Below, one piece after another: positions 43,762 to 55,649 of a DNA stretch of 64,000 nt (the stretch's first letter is position 1; every line of letters starts with the position of its first letter). Position numbers and translations under genes: made by a program. This stretch comes from Takakia lepidozioides (lineage: Eukaryota > Streptophyta > Takakiopsida > Takakiales > Takakiaceae), in assembly GCA_030704615.1 (NCBI GenBank), contig CM060734.1, positions 5,766,001-5,830,000 on the forward strand, in the 5' to 3' direction. Below the pieces are notes generated by a model. It was not told where the DNA came from, ran no database searches, and was given only the letters and a program-made list of their open reading frames with translations.

Positions 43762-45365
43762 GAACTGGTTCTTCACAACATGAAGGACACTGTTGAGAAG
43801 GCTAAGGCACGTTATGGGTACTTTTGCTGCCTTGGTTGATTCTTACAAGACCAGGATGGAAAGTTACAACGACAGGTGAAGGCATTCCAATGCAAAGAGG
43901 AGCAAGAACTGAGAAGTTATACTCGTCAGCAGGTCGATGATCACATTCTTCAGCTATGGTTGAACGGCGAGCCGGTGGATGGCAAGGTACCTCGCAAATT
44001 GACTAGGGAAGAAATCATTTCCAACAGCAAGTGCAGGCCATTGCCACCAATACTATTGACGGAGTCTATAGTACAATACCTGATTTGCAGGAAGACATAG
44101 ACACTGTTCAGATTCAAGTGGATGAATTAATCTCTGGCATGGAGAAGCGGCAACAATTGGAGGTCAACGAGGCAAAGCTATACAGGTCTTGGATACAGTG
44201 GCTATAGTATCACACTCACCCAAGGTATCACATGTGGACTTGAGCACTCCAGTGCCAGACACTCAGCTTGCTGTCTGGAATGAACCCTTTGTTCCACCAC
44301 AGACTTTTGCTCAACAGGCCTATAATGATGTTGTACTTCTACCTCTTCGGCAGATTCCCCAAGTCATGGAAATGGCTTGAAAACATTTCACACATGTGCA
44401 GTCATTGGGGCAATATTACCACATCATGCGTCATTGGTTGCCATTGGCAACAAGGCACAGAGTTTTTGATGCGAACACACAGTTGTAGGATCACGCCTTT
44501 GCTTAGTGCTCGCACGGTGCAAGTGACATGATGAAGGAGTTGCTGGCATTCCAAGTTATTCATGGTCTGGTGTCGACCAAAACCAAAGAGACAGCCAACA
44601 TTGTCATGAGATGTGGTACTTACTATGCAGCCTGTTTTCTTCTCAGATACCAAATCGAGCGACAAACAATGCATCAGAGGTATCTCTCTTTTCCCAATGG
44701 ACCTCAATGGCAACTGCCTTTGCCTCCCCAGTTTACATATCATGATGTCAGGCTCATGCTCCAGCATGACACACAGCTCCGGTCTTGGTTTCAAACGGCT
44801 CAAGATCACCTGAGACAGATTCTCTGGGATCATAATCATCTTTTTCTTAAGGGGCAGATGGCTAGGCAATGGCTTGAGACCTCCAAGCATCTCCACAAAC
44901 CACCCAATTACACGGAGTGTGCACTGCGCACATATACTGCTCTGGCTAGGAAGAAAGTAGACAGAGCTTGTCTTGACAATGTTCCAGACATGGTAGGCAT
45001 TGATGGGATGCCAATGGACCTATTAGTTCAGCACAGGAGCCAGAAGGGCCAGCATAATGCGAAGGAACCCCATGTCTCGAGTTCGTCCAGTAAAGATGTG
45101 TTGGACATGGCGGAGCAGTATGAACAGGTCATGGGTGACAGAGCAAGGAGGAGTTCTCCCATTCCTGAAGGGCTTCCCAACTATATTAGGCCAGGACAAT
45201 CAGCTCCAATCAGCAGACAGCCATCTCCGCCACGGACCGATGCAGTTCGGGCTAAAACTCTAAGCCCTTGTACCGAATCTCGTCCACGAAAATGTGCCTG
45301 TTCACCAAGGTATGAAGACCCCACACATTAACCGTGAGGGCACGGCTTTTTTGGAGGAGGGATAA
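43762..45365 (+). pseudogene. unrecognised ORF of another LTR-element-like remnant
   Basis: From about 44150 to 45331 one frame runs with interruptions by TGA (near 44378) and two TAG (near 44486 and 44500). The longest open part is 44528-45331 (267 codons), with QFTYHDVRLMLQHDTQLRSW and a Ser/Pro-rich tail. The product was not recognised; a gag-like role is only a guess. It ends just before a purine-rich GGAGGAGGGATAA and a probable LTR start, which supports a retroelement origin. Confidence 0.4.
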
Positions 45366-46135
45366 TGTTATAGGGCTGTCTGGGACTTAGGCAGAATTGG
45401 GGTTTTTGTGGGTACCCCTAAATTTTGCGCAGCTGTGGTGCTTCATGACTGTGTGATCACAGCCCGACACAGGTCACAGGTCACAGGCGCTGTTACCACA
45501 GACGGGGAACAGGAGGCGGGAACACCACCAGCAGGGACACAATATAGTTACGAGCTAATTGGCGGTTAGAGGCACGGTTAGACAGTTATAGCTTGCAGGT
45601 GAAGAGCCAGCGGAAGGAGGGGGAACGGATCACTTCTTGGATCGCTTCTGGCATTAGGGGGAGAGTACGATCTTGGAGCATAGAGATGGAGAGTACACAG
45701 AGGAAGAGATGATCTGATGTTGTTTGATACATGCAAGCTGTAGAGATGTACTGTAGGGCAGAATAGAGACACCATGGCTTTGGCCTGATACTTGATAGAT
45801 ATTAATATGATTCATATTTCATATATACACTGTGTAGAGAGAACTGAGTGAAGCTGTGGAATGAATGCTTAAGTAGATGGAACATGGTAGATTGCAGAAG
45901 CAATCTGATACTTAAGCCTAGGCAGTAAGGGAACTTACTAAACATGAATGCAAGAAGGAATAGATATAGGAAAGCACCCCCATGATACACTAGCTGTAGG
46001 TCATGACTGTTTGTTCTGAGCGGGAGGAGTACTTAGAGATATCCAACTCTTCTATCTGGAGTTTCCACCTCAGATAGCTAAGGGATGGGTGAGTAAAAGC
46101 CGCTCAACATCCATGTGTTTCATTTTTCCTTAGCA
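45366..46135 (+). repeat. probable LTR (about 770 bp)
   Basis: It begins TGTTATAGGGCTG directly after a polypurine-like GGAGGAGGGATAA and may end at CCTTAGCA. No second copy lies in the window, so the right border is uncertain. A TGGCGCC follows one base later. Confidence 0.4.
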
Positions 46136-46141
46136 GTGGCG

Positions 46142-46146
46142 CCTCG
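46142..46146. repeat. left target-site duplication CCTCG
   Basis: Identical to the five bases at 53079-53083 on the other side of element B. Confidence 0.85.
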
Positions 46147-46868
46147 TGTCGCGCACCTCACTTCGGTAAGCTCCCCTTCAAGTCATAGTTACTCGCTTTG
46201 ATGCGTGCGCCTAACCCTCTAACTGGCCGCCGAGCCAACTCGGAGCTTCGGCTGCTCACCGGGACATAACGGTCCCCCTTTACTCCTCCACAAGACCCTC
46301 TCCCAATTTGGGCCCAGTGGAAATTCCCTTTGGTCGATGGCAGTCCGGAATAGCTCCCCACACCTTGGTCGCTTTCCGGCTCCCACGCTTACTCACTAGT
46401 TTTTGGACACCAACGGGCTTGCACCGTTCTCGGGGTTACTACTCCCTATATATACTTCTGTGACTGTCCGCGGGGGTTTCACAAACAACCATGCCATTTT
46501 ATGGCGAACCACCATGAAAATCCTCGATTCCCGGTGATGAGTCGCGGTGAGTCTTGGCCCACCCACCACGGTCCCATTGGACCGTGATGAGTCCCAGACT
46601 CCCCACGACTCCCTCCACAAGGTCTCCGCCCCATGGTGAGTCCTATGCCACCCCCACTAAGTCCCACTAAGCTACCACCACCCTTGTGGAACCACCCCCA
46701 CCGCAACCCTGTGTGCGGGGCTCCACCTAGTGAGCGCCTCCGCCTTCTTGAGTGCCTTAGGCACTCAAGGGTGCTTCAGCCCCCGCAACTAATGTTGCCA
46801 CTGCCCCCACCACAGGGGCAGCCCTCACGTGTCCCGACCCCCTGCCCTCAAGGCAAAGGGCCGCGACA
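46147..46868 (-). repeat. 3' LTR of element B (722 bp)
   Basis: On the minus strand it begins TGTCGCGGCCC and ends GTGCGCGACA. It contains a TATATATAGGG promoter-like block near 46445-46455. Confidence 0.9.
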
Positions 46869-47778
46869 CACACCCTACCAACAGGGAGTCGATGTCCTCA
46901 TCGACTTGTCCATTTTGTAGAAACGAACATCCAAGTTGTGGCGTCCCACATCAAGGAGTTTGTTTCCGCACCATGGCGTCCCATGGCTAAGAACCAAACC
47001 CCCACTTGACTCTACTCTCCACTAGCTAGTTCGGCGACTTCCTCCAAGTCCCGACCAAGGGTGGAGCCTCTCAAGCTCCTCCCAGTGCACTCTTCTTGAC
47101 CCACTTCAGGGCCAAGGAACGATCCTCCCCGAGGATTGAATCGCCTTACTGCAACAATATTTGCTTGCGACCGCTCGTGATGTCGCTTTTGGCATCACCT
47201 TGAGCAAGGGTTCGCCTTGAACCCTTTTTTTACTAGGAAGATAACCTTGAACCAACCGTGCGCCCCAATCACTACAATTGGGTCCGCCTTGGAATGCTGT
47301 GGCCTGAGGTACGGGGAACACGCCGACGAAGCCGCACTACGACTTCGTCCCGAGGCTACACGATTATAGTAACGTGAACGGAAGCACGTAGCTTCCGCGT
47401 TAGCCCGCACTACAAGACAATCCCTTGGTAGCGCAGGTTAAGTACGCGTACAGCCAGGTGCGCACTAGCACATGAACTCCCAACGAAGGTGCAAGTTTCC
47501 TTGCCCCTTGGGTGGGAGTCACTCGATTTCGGCACTACACAAACACACGATTAATCCAATTTACCTCTCCCACTTTGTAAGCTTAGCATGCATTCTACAC
47601 ACTAGCCAACCATACCATGCATCACCATTCCAAACCCAAACAAAATTAGGACGCACAACATTGGAAACCATTTCATTATAACAAAATTGTACAAACAAGT
47701 TTTTGCAATCGGATTCCTGAGCTAGCTAAGCCGGGCTAAGCATGCATTTCCTCCCCACGATCCAAGGTTGATGTCCAC
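46869..47778 (-). other. 3' untranslated region of element B
   Basis: No coding frame. It starts after the chromodomain stop with GTGGGGAGGAAA and ends with GGTAGGGTGTG before the LTR. It is conserved in copies at 7501-8427 and 53452-54120. Confidence 0.65.
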
Positions 47779-50700
47779 TCAACGCTTCTTCCGCTTTTGA
47801 GGTCGCCCTTCAAAAATGTAACCGCCTCGATGCGTTTCCCATTCTGAGGCACGAACCCAAGATGCCTCCACATGATGATAGCCCTTCCATTTCACGAGAT
47901 ACTCCGTTTCTTGATTCTTGAACCTCCTCGACTTAAGCACTGCCTCCACCTCGTACTCAGGTTCATTTTCATGATCCAACAGCACAGGTGGCGGACGCAA
48001 CACTTGATGTCGATTCAGACGCGTTTCATCTTTAAAGTAAGGCTTGAAAAGGGAGACGTGGAATATCGGATGCACCTTGCTGTTGCCTGCAGCTCCAATT
48101 CATACACATCCTCATTCATAACCTTCCGGATGCGAAAGGGTCCCGCATACTGAGGTACGAACTTTGGACTCACTTCCGGAGGTAGTCGAAAATTCTTGAT
48201 GTTCAACCAGACCTCTTGCCTCAAACTTAACTCCCTCCGCTTCCGATTCGCCTGCCGTTCATACCGTTTCCTAGCTTTTGCAATGTTGTATTTTGCGAGC
48301 TTCAACAAACATTCGCGTTCTTCCAGCACTGCCGCTGCTGCCGGTTCCTCAACGTCTTGGGCGGCCCAACTTGTCGGCACCAGAGGTGCTTTTCCATAGA
48401 CCAATACGAAAGGGGAAACTCCCGTTGCGAAGTGTTTTGTGTTATTATAACAGAACTCTGCCGCATCCAAGTGCTCCACCCAGTCCGATTGAGCCGACAC
48501 GTAATTCCGAAGATCTGCTTCACCACGGAATTCACCTTTCCGTTTGGCACGTTGTCGTAGGTCGGAAAGGCGGTGCTCATTTTGAGCCTCTGTCCCCATT
48601 TTTTCCAAAGTACCCTCCAAAATTTACTAGTAAACTTTGGGTCGCGGTCCGAGACAATATCCTTCGGGAATCCATGATGCTTGAAGACGTGGGCAAAGTA
48701 AAGTCGCCCCGTCTCGTTGCCGTCTCCTTGGTGGGGATGAAATGGCCCATTTTATTGAACCTATCCACCACCACCATGATTGCATCGAATCCTTTTGACA
48801 GCGGCATAGCAGTCATGAAGTCCATCGAGACACTTTCCCAAGACCCCTCTGGTTTTAACAGCCCCGCTTGCTTTTTGTACTCGCTCCGGTTTTGTTGGCA
48901 TGTGGTGCATGTCTTGACATACTCCTCGGCCTCCTCCCTTATTTTGGGCCAGAAATACTTTTTTTTCAAGAGTGCTGCGGTGCGCTTGGCTCCGCCGTGG
49001 CCCGCAAGCGGGCCATCATGGCATTATCTTAAGAGACTATCTCTAATCCCTCCCTTTGGCACGTAGAGACGCTTTTGCTTGTACCGGAGTAATTCATTTT
49101 GCAAGTGGAACTGCGATTAACCCCATCCTCAAGTCCCGCATCACGGACTTCGCCATTTCATCCTTCCGGTAAGCCTTCCGGATCTTCCTCTGGAGCGCCG
49201 TCTCGCCCTTGTACACTAACATGAGCTGCTGCTTTCTACTTAAAGCATCGGCCACCACATTGTCCCGTCCCGGTTTGTACTAGATATCCACGTCGAACAC
49301 CGCCAAAGTGTCTTGCCACCTAAGTTGTTTTGGGGACAACTTAGGCTGCGTGGCAAAATACTGCACCGTGACATTGTCCGTGAACACCTTCACCGGGTCG
49401 GAACCAACATAGTGGCGCCAAAGCTCAAGGCAATGCACCACCGTCTTCATCTCTTTCTCGTGCGTTGGCCACCGCCGCTCCACTTCCTTCAGTTTCTTAC
49501 TTTCGTAAGCCACCGGACGTCCATCCTGCATGAGTACACCTCCAATCGCGAAGTCCGACGCATCCGTATGAATCTCAATGGCGGTCGAACTCCGGGATTT
49601 TCAGGACTGGAGCTTCCGCCATCCGCTGCTTCAACTCGGCAAAAGCTTGGCCACTAAAGGTGTTCCATACCCAGACTTTGGATTTACACAGGAGGTCTGA
49701 CAGTGGCCCCGCGATCTTGGCGAAATTTCTCACATACTTTCGGTAATAGGAGGCAAGTCCTAAGAAGGATCGCACTCCTGGGACCGAAGTCGGAGGCTGC
49801 CAGTCCAAGATTGCTCTCACCTTTCTGTCATCCATTTTGATCCCATCCTGTGTAATCACATGCCCCAAGAACTCCACTTTTGTGACCCTGAATTTGCACT
49901 TTGAAGCTTTGGCATACAGCTTCCCTTCCCGTAATTTCTGGAACACCCTTTTGAGGTGCTCCAGGTGCTCTTTTCTTTTGTTTCGAGTACACCAAGATGT
50001 CGTCGATGTACACGATCACAAAGTCGTCCAACCACTCCTGGAAAAGGCTGTTCATTAGCGTGCTGAAGGTTGCGGGTGCGTTGGTGAGCCCAAAAGACAT
50101 CACCAAGAACTCATAAGAACCATACCTTGTCCTGCATGCAGCCTTTTCCTCATCTCCTTCCGCCACTCGAATTTGATGATAACCGGAGTGCAAATCGATC
50201 CAGCTGAAATACTTCGCTCCTGCCAACCGATCGAAGAGGTCGTCGATCCTTGGCAAAGGGTATCGGTTTTTGATAGTCACCTTATTCAGAGCCCTGTAAT
50301 CGACACACATCCGCAGCGTCCCATCTTTTTTATCCGCGAATAGCACCGGGGCTCCGTAAGGTGACTTACTCGGCCGGATGTACCCCTTTGACATTAGATC
50401 CTTGAGCTGAGTCTTCAGCTCGACCAACTCTTTGTGGCTCAACCGGTAGGGCGCCTTGACAGGCGGCTCCGATCCCGGTATCACCTCAATCTTGTGGTCA
50501 ACTCCTCTTCGCGGTGGCAAGCCGCTTGGTAAATCCTCCGGCATCACATCCTGATATTTCTCCAAAATCCCCTTGATCCAATCTGGGCTCGACTCCCCAT
50601 CGTCTTCTCCTTTCACTTGTCTTATGTAGAGCAAAAACTGGGGCTCGTGTGGCTCCTCCACGGCCCACTATTTCCCTGACAACAGGTTTATTCGTCCTCC

Positions 50701-51045
50701 CACTAGGTTGGGCGTTTCCGACACTCTTAAAACTTCGCCACCATTCCCACACGGTAGCGTGACTATTCTCTTGCGGCCATCTATGACCGCTCCTGATTTG
50801 CTCAAAAAGGTCATCCCCAAAATGAGATCCACTCCATCGATCTCGCAAATGGTGAAGTTCTCACGTCCCTCCCAACTCCCGAGCTGAAGAGGAACATCGA
50901 ACGCCAACCTCGTCGCCAATTGTGGTTCTCTTTTAGCAAAACGCACCTCAATAGAAGCCCCCACTTCACTTGTTGGGAGTCCCAGCTTCCGTGTCATTGC
51001 CGGTGTCATGAAGGAGTGTGACGCTCATATGTCCATCAACAACGA
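47779..51045 (-). pseudogene. element B pol (protease, RT, RNase H, integrase, chromodomain)
   Basis: In order on the minus strand: the protease region at about 51040, whose active-site DSG has become D-I-stop before ASHSFMTPAM; then RT 50661-49828 with [37 protein letters not shown] and [11 protein letters not shown] frameshift follows, then the RT thumb with [15 protein letters not shown]. RNase H is at 49640-49280 (VFTDNVTVQYF). Integrase is at 48969-48015 (TCTTCQQNRSEYK, VSMDFMTAMP, FDAIMVVVDRF). The chromodomain is at about 47935-47830 (EYLVKWKGYHHVEASWV). A TAG lies at 50668-50670. Several frameshifts break integrase. Most catalytic motifs remain readable except the protease aspartate loop. 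Confidence 0.88.
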
Positions 51046-52297
51046 CACGTTAGTTCCGGAAATTATCCCACTCACGAATAATAACTGACTCCCTTTGTGC
51101 AGGGCGCCAGTTTCCTGGTACAACTCACAAGAGTAGTTGCCTACCTTGCAAGTCTTGGCAACCACTGCCTCCACCAAGCGGCTAATGGAATCCTCGGACA
51201 ACTCCGTGGTTGCCCGAATCATGTTCAATTGTCGGGGTTTCGCGCACTTTTTGGCCATGTGCCCGGGTTCCCCGCAATTAAAGCACTCCATCAAAGGTTG
51301 CCTTCTGCCCGCCATAAGCCGCCGCACCTGGTTTTCTTTTTGGGGCACCGGGTGCCGTCTTGACGTGTGAGGGCCCTCCTTTCGATTTCCATGTGCCATT
51401 GTCGCCGCGTGGCCTATCCCACTTCTTTTCCGGTCGGAAAGAGTCACCCTCCCGCCGGACCTTCTTGTGGTTCAGCTCCATACGGCCTTGCCTTTCGCCC
51501 CTAGGACATCCGAGAAACATTCAGCCCTTTCAATTGCCTCGTTCAAAGTCTTAGGTGGCTTCTCCTCCAACTTCCGCCTGGCCCATAGGGCCAGTCCCGC
51601 CACAAAGTTGAAGACCATTTCTGGTTCTGCCATGTCCGCGACTTCGAGCAACAGCACATTGAAAGCCTGAACATATCCGTGGATGTCATCCGTTTGCTTC
51701 AAATTCCTCATCTTGTCCCGGGCGAGCCAGGACGCGTTGATGGGCACAAACTGTCTCTTCATAAGTTCCTTGAACCCACCCCAATTCAAGGTTTCCGGGT
51801 TTGGACCTCGGTCGTGAAGGCGTTTCTGCCACCATTGTTGAGCATAGCCCCTCAAATAGGTGGGAGCCACTTCCACCCGATCCTCGTCACTCAACTTGGC
51901 CGCCCGGAAGTACTGCTCTAGCTCCAAGAGTGTTGAGTGTCTTCCGATTTCGGATGCCCTCGAAGGTGTCGGGTTCCTTAAGCTTCACCTTAAATTTTGC
52001 CTCAGTGGAAGTGGCATTAGCCGCCTTCAACACATCTTTCAACGACCCGCCAAACTGCGTCAACAACCCTTCCCAAAAGGCTGCTGGAATGGGAGGCATC
52101 TGTTGGTCTGTCGGAGCTCTCAGGAATTCCTCGGGCTCCGACTCCTCAGATTCCTCCCGTCCTTGAGCGGCCTCGCTTCCAAAGGCATGAATTGCTTCCT
52201 CAAATGGCCGCTTCGGTGACACGTCACCCCCATCGGGCTCACCAGGATCATTATCTTTCGGGTCGTTCCGCTTTCACTTTGGCTTGCCCGACCCCAT
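51025..52297 (-). pseudogene. element B gag with CCHC knuckle
   Basis: The frame starts at ATG 52297 and meets TGA eight codons in, where the copy at 9.6 kb keeps an arginine codon. An acidic N-terminal part follows (EESEESEPEEFLRA). After a frameshift near 51925 comes the retrotransposon gag core (MELEQYFRAAKLSDEDRVEV, YAQQWWQKRL, MKRQFVPINASWLARDKMRN). After another frame change comes the nucleocapsid knuckle CFNCGEPGHMAKKC. It forms the particle and binds the element RNA in intact relatives. This copy cannot be translated as one protein. Confidence 0.85.
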
Positions 52298-52338
52298 GAT
52301 GAGGCCGATCCTAAGGACGATTGCGTACTGAACTCTAA

Positions 52339-52350
52339 GCTCTGATACCA
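52339..52350 (-). promoter_or_regulatory. primer binding site for initiator tRNA-Met
   Basis: The minus strand reads TGGTATCAGAGC, two bases inside the 5' LTR. Confidence 0.9.
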
Positions 52351-52352
52351 AG

Positions 52353-53078
52353 TGTCGCGCACCTCACTTCGGTAAGCTCCCCTTCAAGTCATAGTTACTC
52401 GCTTTGATGCGCGCGCCTAACTCCCTAACTGGCCGTCGGGCCAACTCGGAGCTTTGGCTGCTCACCGGGACATAACGGTCCCCCTTTACTCCTCCACAAG
52501 ACCCTCTCCCAATTTGGGCCTAGTGGAAATTCCTTTTGGTCGATGGCAGTCCGGAATAGCTCCCCACACCTTGGTCGCTTTCCGGCTCCCACGCTTACTC
52601 ACTAGTTTTTGGACACCAACGGGCTTGCACCGTTCTCGGGGTTACTACTCCCTATATATACTTCTGTGACTGTCCGCGGGGGTTTCACAAACAACCATGT
52701 CATTTTATGGCGAACCACCACGAAAACCCTCTATTCCCGGTGATGAGTCGCGGTGAGTCTTGGCCCACCCACCACGGTCCCATTGGACCGTGATGAGTCC
52801 CAAGACTCCCCATGACTCCCTCCACAAGGTCTCCGCCCCCATGGTGAGTCTTATGCCACCCCCACTAAGTCCCACTAAGCTACCACCACCCATTGTGGAA
52901 CCACCCCCACCGCAACCCGGTGTGCGGGGCTCCACCTAGCGAGCGCCTCCGCCTCCTTGAGTGCCTTGGGCACTCAAGGGTGCTTCATCCCCCGCAACTA
53001 ATGTTGCCACTACCCCCACCACAGGGGCAGCCCCTCACGTGTCCCGACCCCCTACCCTCAAGGCAAAGGGCCGCAACA
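52353..53078 (-). repeat. 5' LTR of element B (726 bp)
   Basis: Its inner end reads GCGCGACA on the minus strand. Its outer terminus is TGTTGCGG, so one CG of the usual TGTCGCGG has become TG, as cytosine deamination would produce. Confidence 0.9.
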
Positions 53079-53083
53079 CCTCG
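53079..53083. repeat. right target-site duplication CCTCG
   Basis: Matches 46142-46146. Confidence 0.85.
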
Positions 53084-53451
53084 TCACGTGGCGAGGCGTC
53101 ACTTGATGCTTTTAAATTTAAAAAAAAAACGATCGCCACACCGCGGGTCGTTGGATTTTTTTTAAAAAAACGACGCAACCGCCGCATGGCGGTCGCTATA
53201 TTTTAAAAAAACAAAAAAAGAACGGCCGCCAAATGGCGGTCGCTGCATTTTTTTAGATATATTAAAAAAGCGACCGCCAAACTGCAGTCGTTTTATTTAA
53301 GAAAACAAAATAAGCGACTGCCATTTGGCGGTCGCGTAATATTTTTAATATACAAAAAGCAGCGACCGCCCTTATGGCGGTCGCTTCATCTTAGAAAAAC
53401 CCAAGTTAGGGAAAAAGATCGACCGCCTTTGTGGCGGTCGCTTCATTTCCT
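53084..53451. repeat. array of seven GCGACCGCC/GGCGGTCGC hairpins
   Basis: Inverted-repeat units of 21-23 bp lie near 53130, 53174, 53222, 53270, 53313, 53362 and 53420. Each consists of a GCGACCGCC-like arm, a 4-5-bp spacer and a GGCGGTCGC-like arm, with A/T-rich spacers of about 25-35 bp between units. The pattern resembles the subterminal repeats of plant CACTA-type transposons, in which transposase-binding words occur in both orientations. No transposase gene or CACTA terminus is visible here. Confidence 0.75.
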
Positions 53452-54793
53452 TGTGATGCATAGCGTGGTTGGCTAAATATGTAGAATGCATGCTAGCTTA
53501 CAAAAGTAGGAAGAGGTAAATTGGACAAGTCGTGTGTTTGCATAGTACCGAAAATCGGGTGATTCCCATCTAAGGGGCAAGGAAACTTGCGCCTACTTTG
53601 GGAGTTCACGTGTTAGTGCGCACTTGGCATGCGCGTGTACTATAACTGCGCTACCGAGGGGGTTGCCTTGTAGTGTGGGCTAACGTGGAAGCTACGCGCT
53701 TCCGTTCACGTACTATAACCGTGTAACCACGAGACGAAGTCTTAGTGCGACTTCGGCGTGTTCCCGTACCTCAGGCCAACATCTCAAAGCAGGCCCAATT
53801 GTAGTGATTAGGGCGCACGGATAGTTCGAGGTTCTCTTCCTAGTCAAAGGGGATCAAGGGGAACCCTTGCTCTAAGTGATGCCAAAATGTGGCATCATGA
53901 GCGGTCGCAAGCAATGTTGTTGCAGTACGACGATTCGATCCTCGGGGAGCACCGTACCTTTGGCTATGAAGTGGGCCAAGAAGAGTACACTGGGTGGGGC
54001 TTGAGAAGCTCCACCATTGGCCGTGACTTGGAGGAGTCGGCCGAACTAGCTAGTAGGGAGTAAGAGTCGAGTGAGAGTTTGGGACAAACTCCTTGATGTT
54101 GGACGCCACAACTTGGATGTTAGTTTCTGCCTTGAGGGCAGGGGGGTCGGGACACAAGAGGGGCTGCCCTTGTGGTGGGGGCAGCAGCAGCAAGTAGGAA
54201 TAGGGGCTGAAGCATGGCACTCAAGAGGGCGGAGGCGCTCACTAGGTGGAGCCCCGCCAACCGGGTTGCGGTGGGGGGGGGCTACACTGGGGCGGTGGTA
54301 GCTTAGGGAGTCGTAGTGGGGGTAGCATAGAACTCACCACGGGGCTGAGGCCTTGTGGTGGAAGTCGTGGGGAATCTTGGGGCTCACCACGGTCCATTGG
54401 GACTCACCACGACTCATCACGAGGAGTCGAGGGTCGTGGCGGTGGTTCACCATAAAAGGACTTGGCTGTTTGTGAGACCCTCGCCGACACCTACAAAAGT
54501 ATATATAGGGAGTAGTAACCTCGAGAACGGTGCAAGTCCGTTAAGCGACCAAAGCTAGTGAGCAAGCAAGCGAGCCGGAAAGCGACCAAAGTGTAGGGAG
54601 CTCTTTCGGACTGCCTATAACCAAAGGAAATTTCCATTGGGCCCAACTGTTCGAGGGTCTCGTGGGGGAGTAAGGGGGGACCGTTATGTTCCGGTGAACA
54701 GCCGAAGCCCCGACTTTGGGAGTTAGCCTAGGTGCGCGCATCAAAGCGAGTAACTATGACTTAAATGGGAGCTTACCGAAGTGGGGTGTGCGA
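53452..54793 (+). mobile_element. fragment of another chromovirus copy: 3' untranslated region and LTR
   Basis: 53452-54120 matches the 3' untranslated region of element A from about 7665 onward. The LTR follows from about 54126 but lacks its first bases (a deletion joins GTTAGTTT to CTGCCTTGAGG). It ends at about 54793 (GGGGTGTGCGATA). It is plus-strand and more diverged than the other copies. Confidence 0.75.
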
Positions 54794-54823
54794 TAGCAAT
54801 GCTTCTCAAAGCCCTAAGAACCA

Positions 54824-54872
54824 AGGGCCGCGACACACACCCCTACCAGCAAGGAGTCGATGTCCTCATTTT
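54824..54872 (-). mobile_element. small minus-strand piece of the chromovirus LTR start and PPT
   Basis: CCAAGGGCCGCGACACACACC and the following GGAGTCGATGTCCTCA match 46855-46900 of element B. Only about 48 bp are left. Confidence 0.6.
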
Positions 54873-55616
54873 CACTTTTGCACTACGTGCAACACCTTGT
54901 AACACAAGAGCTATTTTCCCAAGCTCTCTTCTCAAGCTTTCAAGCTCTTCAACACCCAAGTGCGCAACTCTCTTTGCATGAAACCACATCACACCAAGAG
55001 CATATATAACCCTTCCAAGTACAATCCCACTCTATCACTCTATAATAGTCAAGCCAATGGCACCTTAGCTAAAGGAATCCACCATACAACACTCCCACAC
55101 ACTCCTACTCATGAACTAGAGCCATGGAGGTGAGAGAGGCTCGGAAGGCTCAACTACGAGAAGATAAGTATTCCTAAGCCTCACGTGGAGATAAGCCTCT
55201 CCACGTCCCAAGTGAGGTTCACCACCTCACTTGGCACATGGAACCAAATGAAGTCCCAATGCCAACAAATAAAAAAATATATATGTATAAAGTCCTAATT
55301 AGTTAGAAATAACTATTTCTAACTAACCATGACTAAAACCATGACACGGGGAGTACAGTCAAATGGCGGCCGAGAATAAATAGAGGTGGTAAATACCGAG
55401 GCATGATTAAAGGCATCAGTGTTGGTCGGTTTAGGATGAAGGCTCGATATTCATTAGGATGTCGTTTCTAGTTCGTCTCATCATGCCAGGAAGGAAAACA
55501 CACGAGAAAGGTTGAAATCGCTTATGTCCTTGGATGGATGCTATGATCAGGTTCACCGACGCTGGAGAGAGGGTATGGTGAGGAGGGGGGGGGGGGAATC
55601 TGGAAAAATGAGGTAG

Positions 55617-55649
<33 letters not shown>

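Larger units (their letters stand above)
46147..53078 (-). mobile_element. element B: complete chromodomain Ty3/gypsy retrotransposon with TSD
   Basis: It is 6.9 kb on the minus strand: 5' LTR 53078-52353, initiator tRNA-Met PBS, gag, CCHC, protease, RT, RNase H, integrase, chromodomain, a long 3' untranslated region and 3' LTR 46868-46147. Both outer ends show TGTCGCG/CGCGACA-type termini (one mutated to GCAACA), flanked by the duplicated target CCTCG. The LTRs differ at only a few positions, so insertion is fairly recent, yet gag and pol carry several stops and frameshifts. It interrupts a palindromic G-box-containing site. Confidence 0.92.

Noticed and set aside
46137-46143. TGGCGCC as a primer binding site of the LTR at 45366-46135
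   Set aside because: Only seven bases match and the following sequence is the G-box palindrome; the internal sequence to the left would also contradict a 5' LTR at this place.
53084-53451. CRISPR-like array
   Set aside because: The repeats are inverted hairpins with related A/T-rich spacers in a plant-like genome; neither repeat nor spacer structure fits CRISPR.
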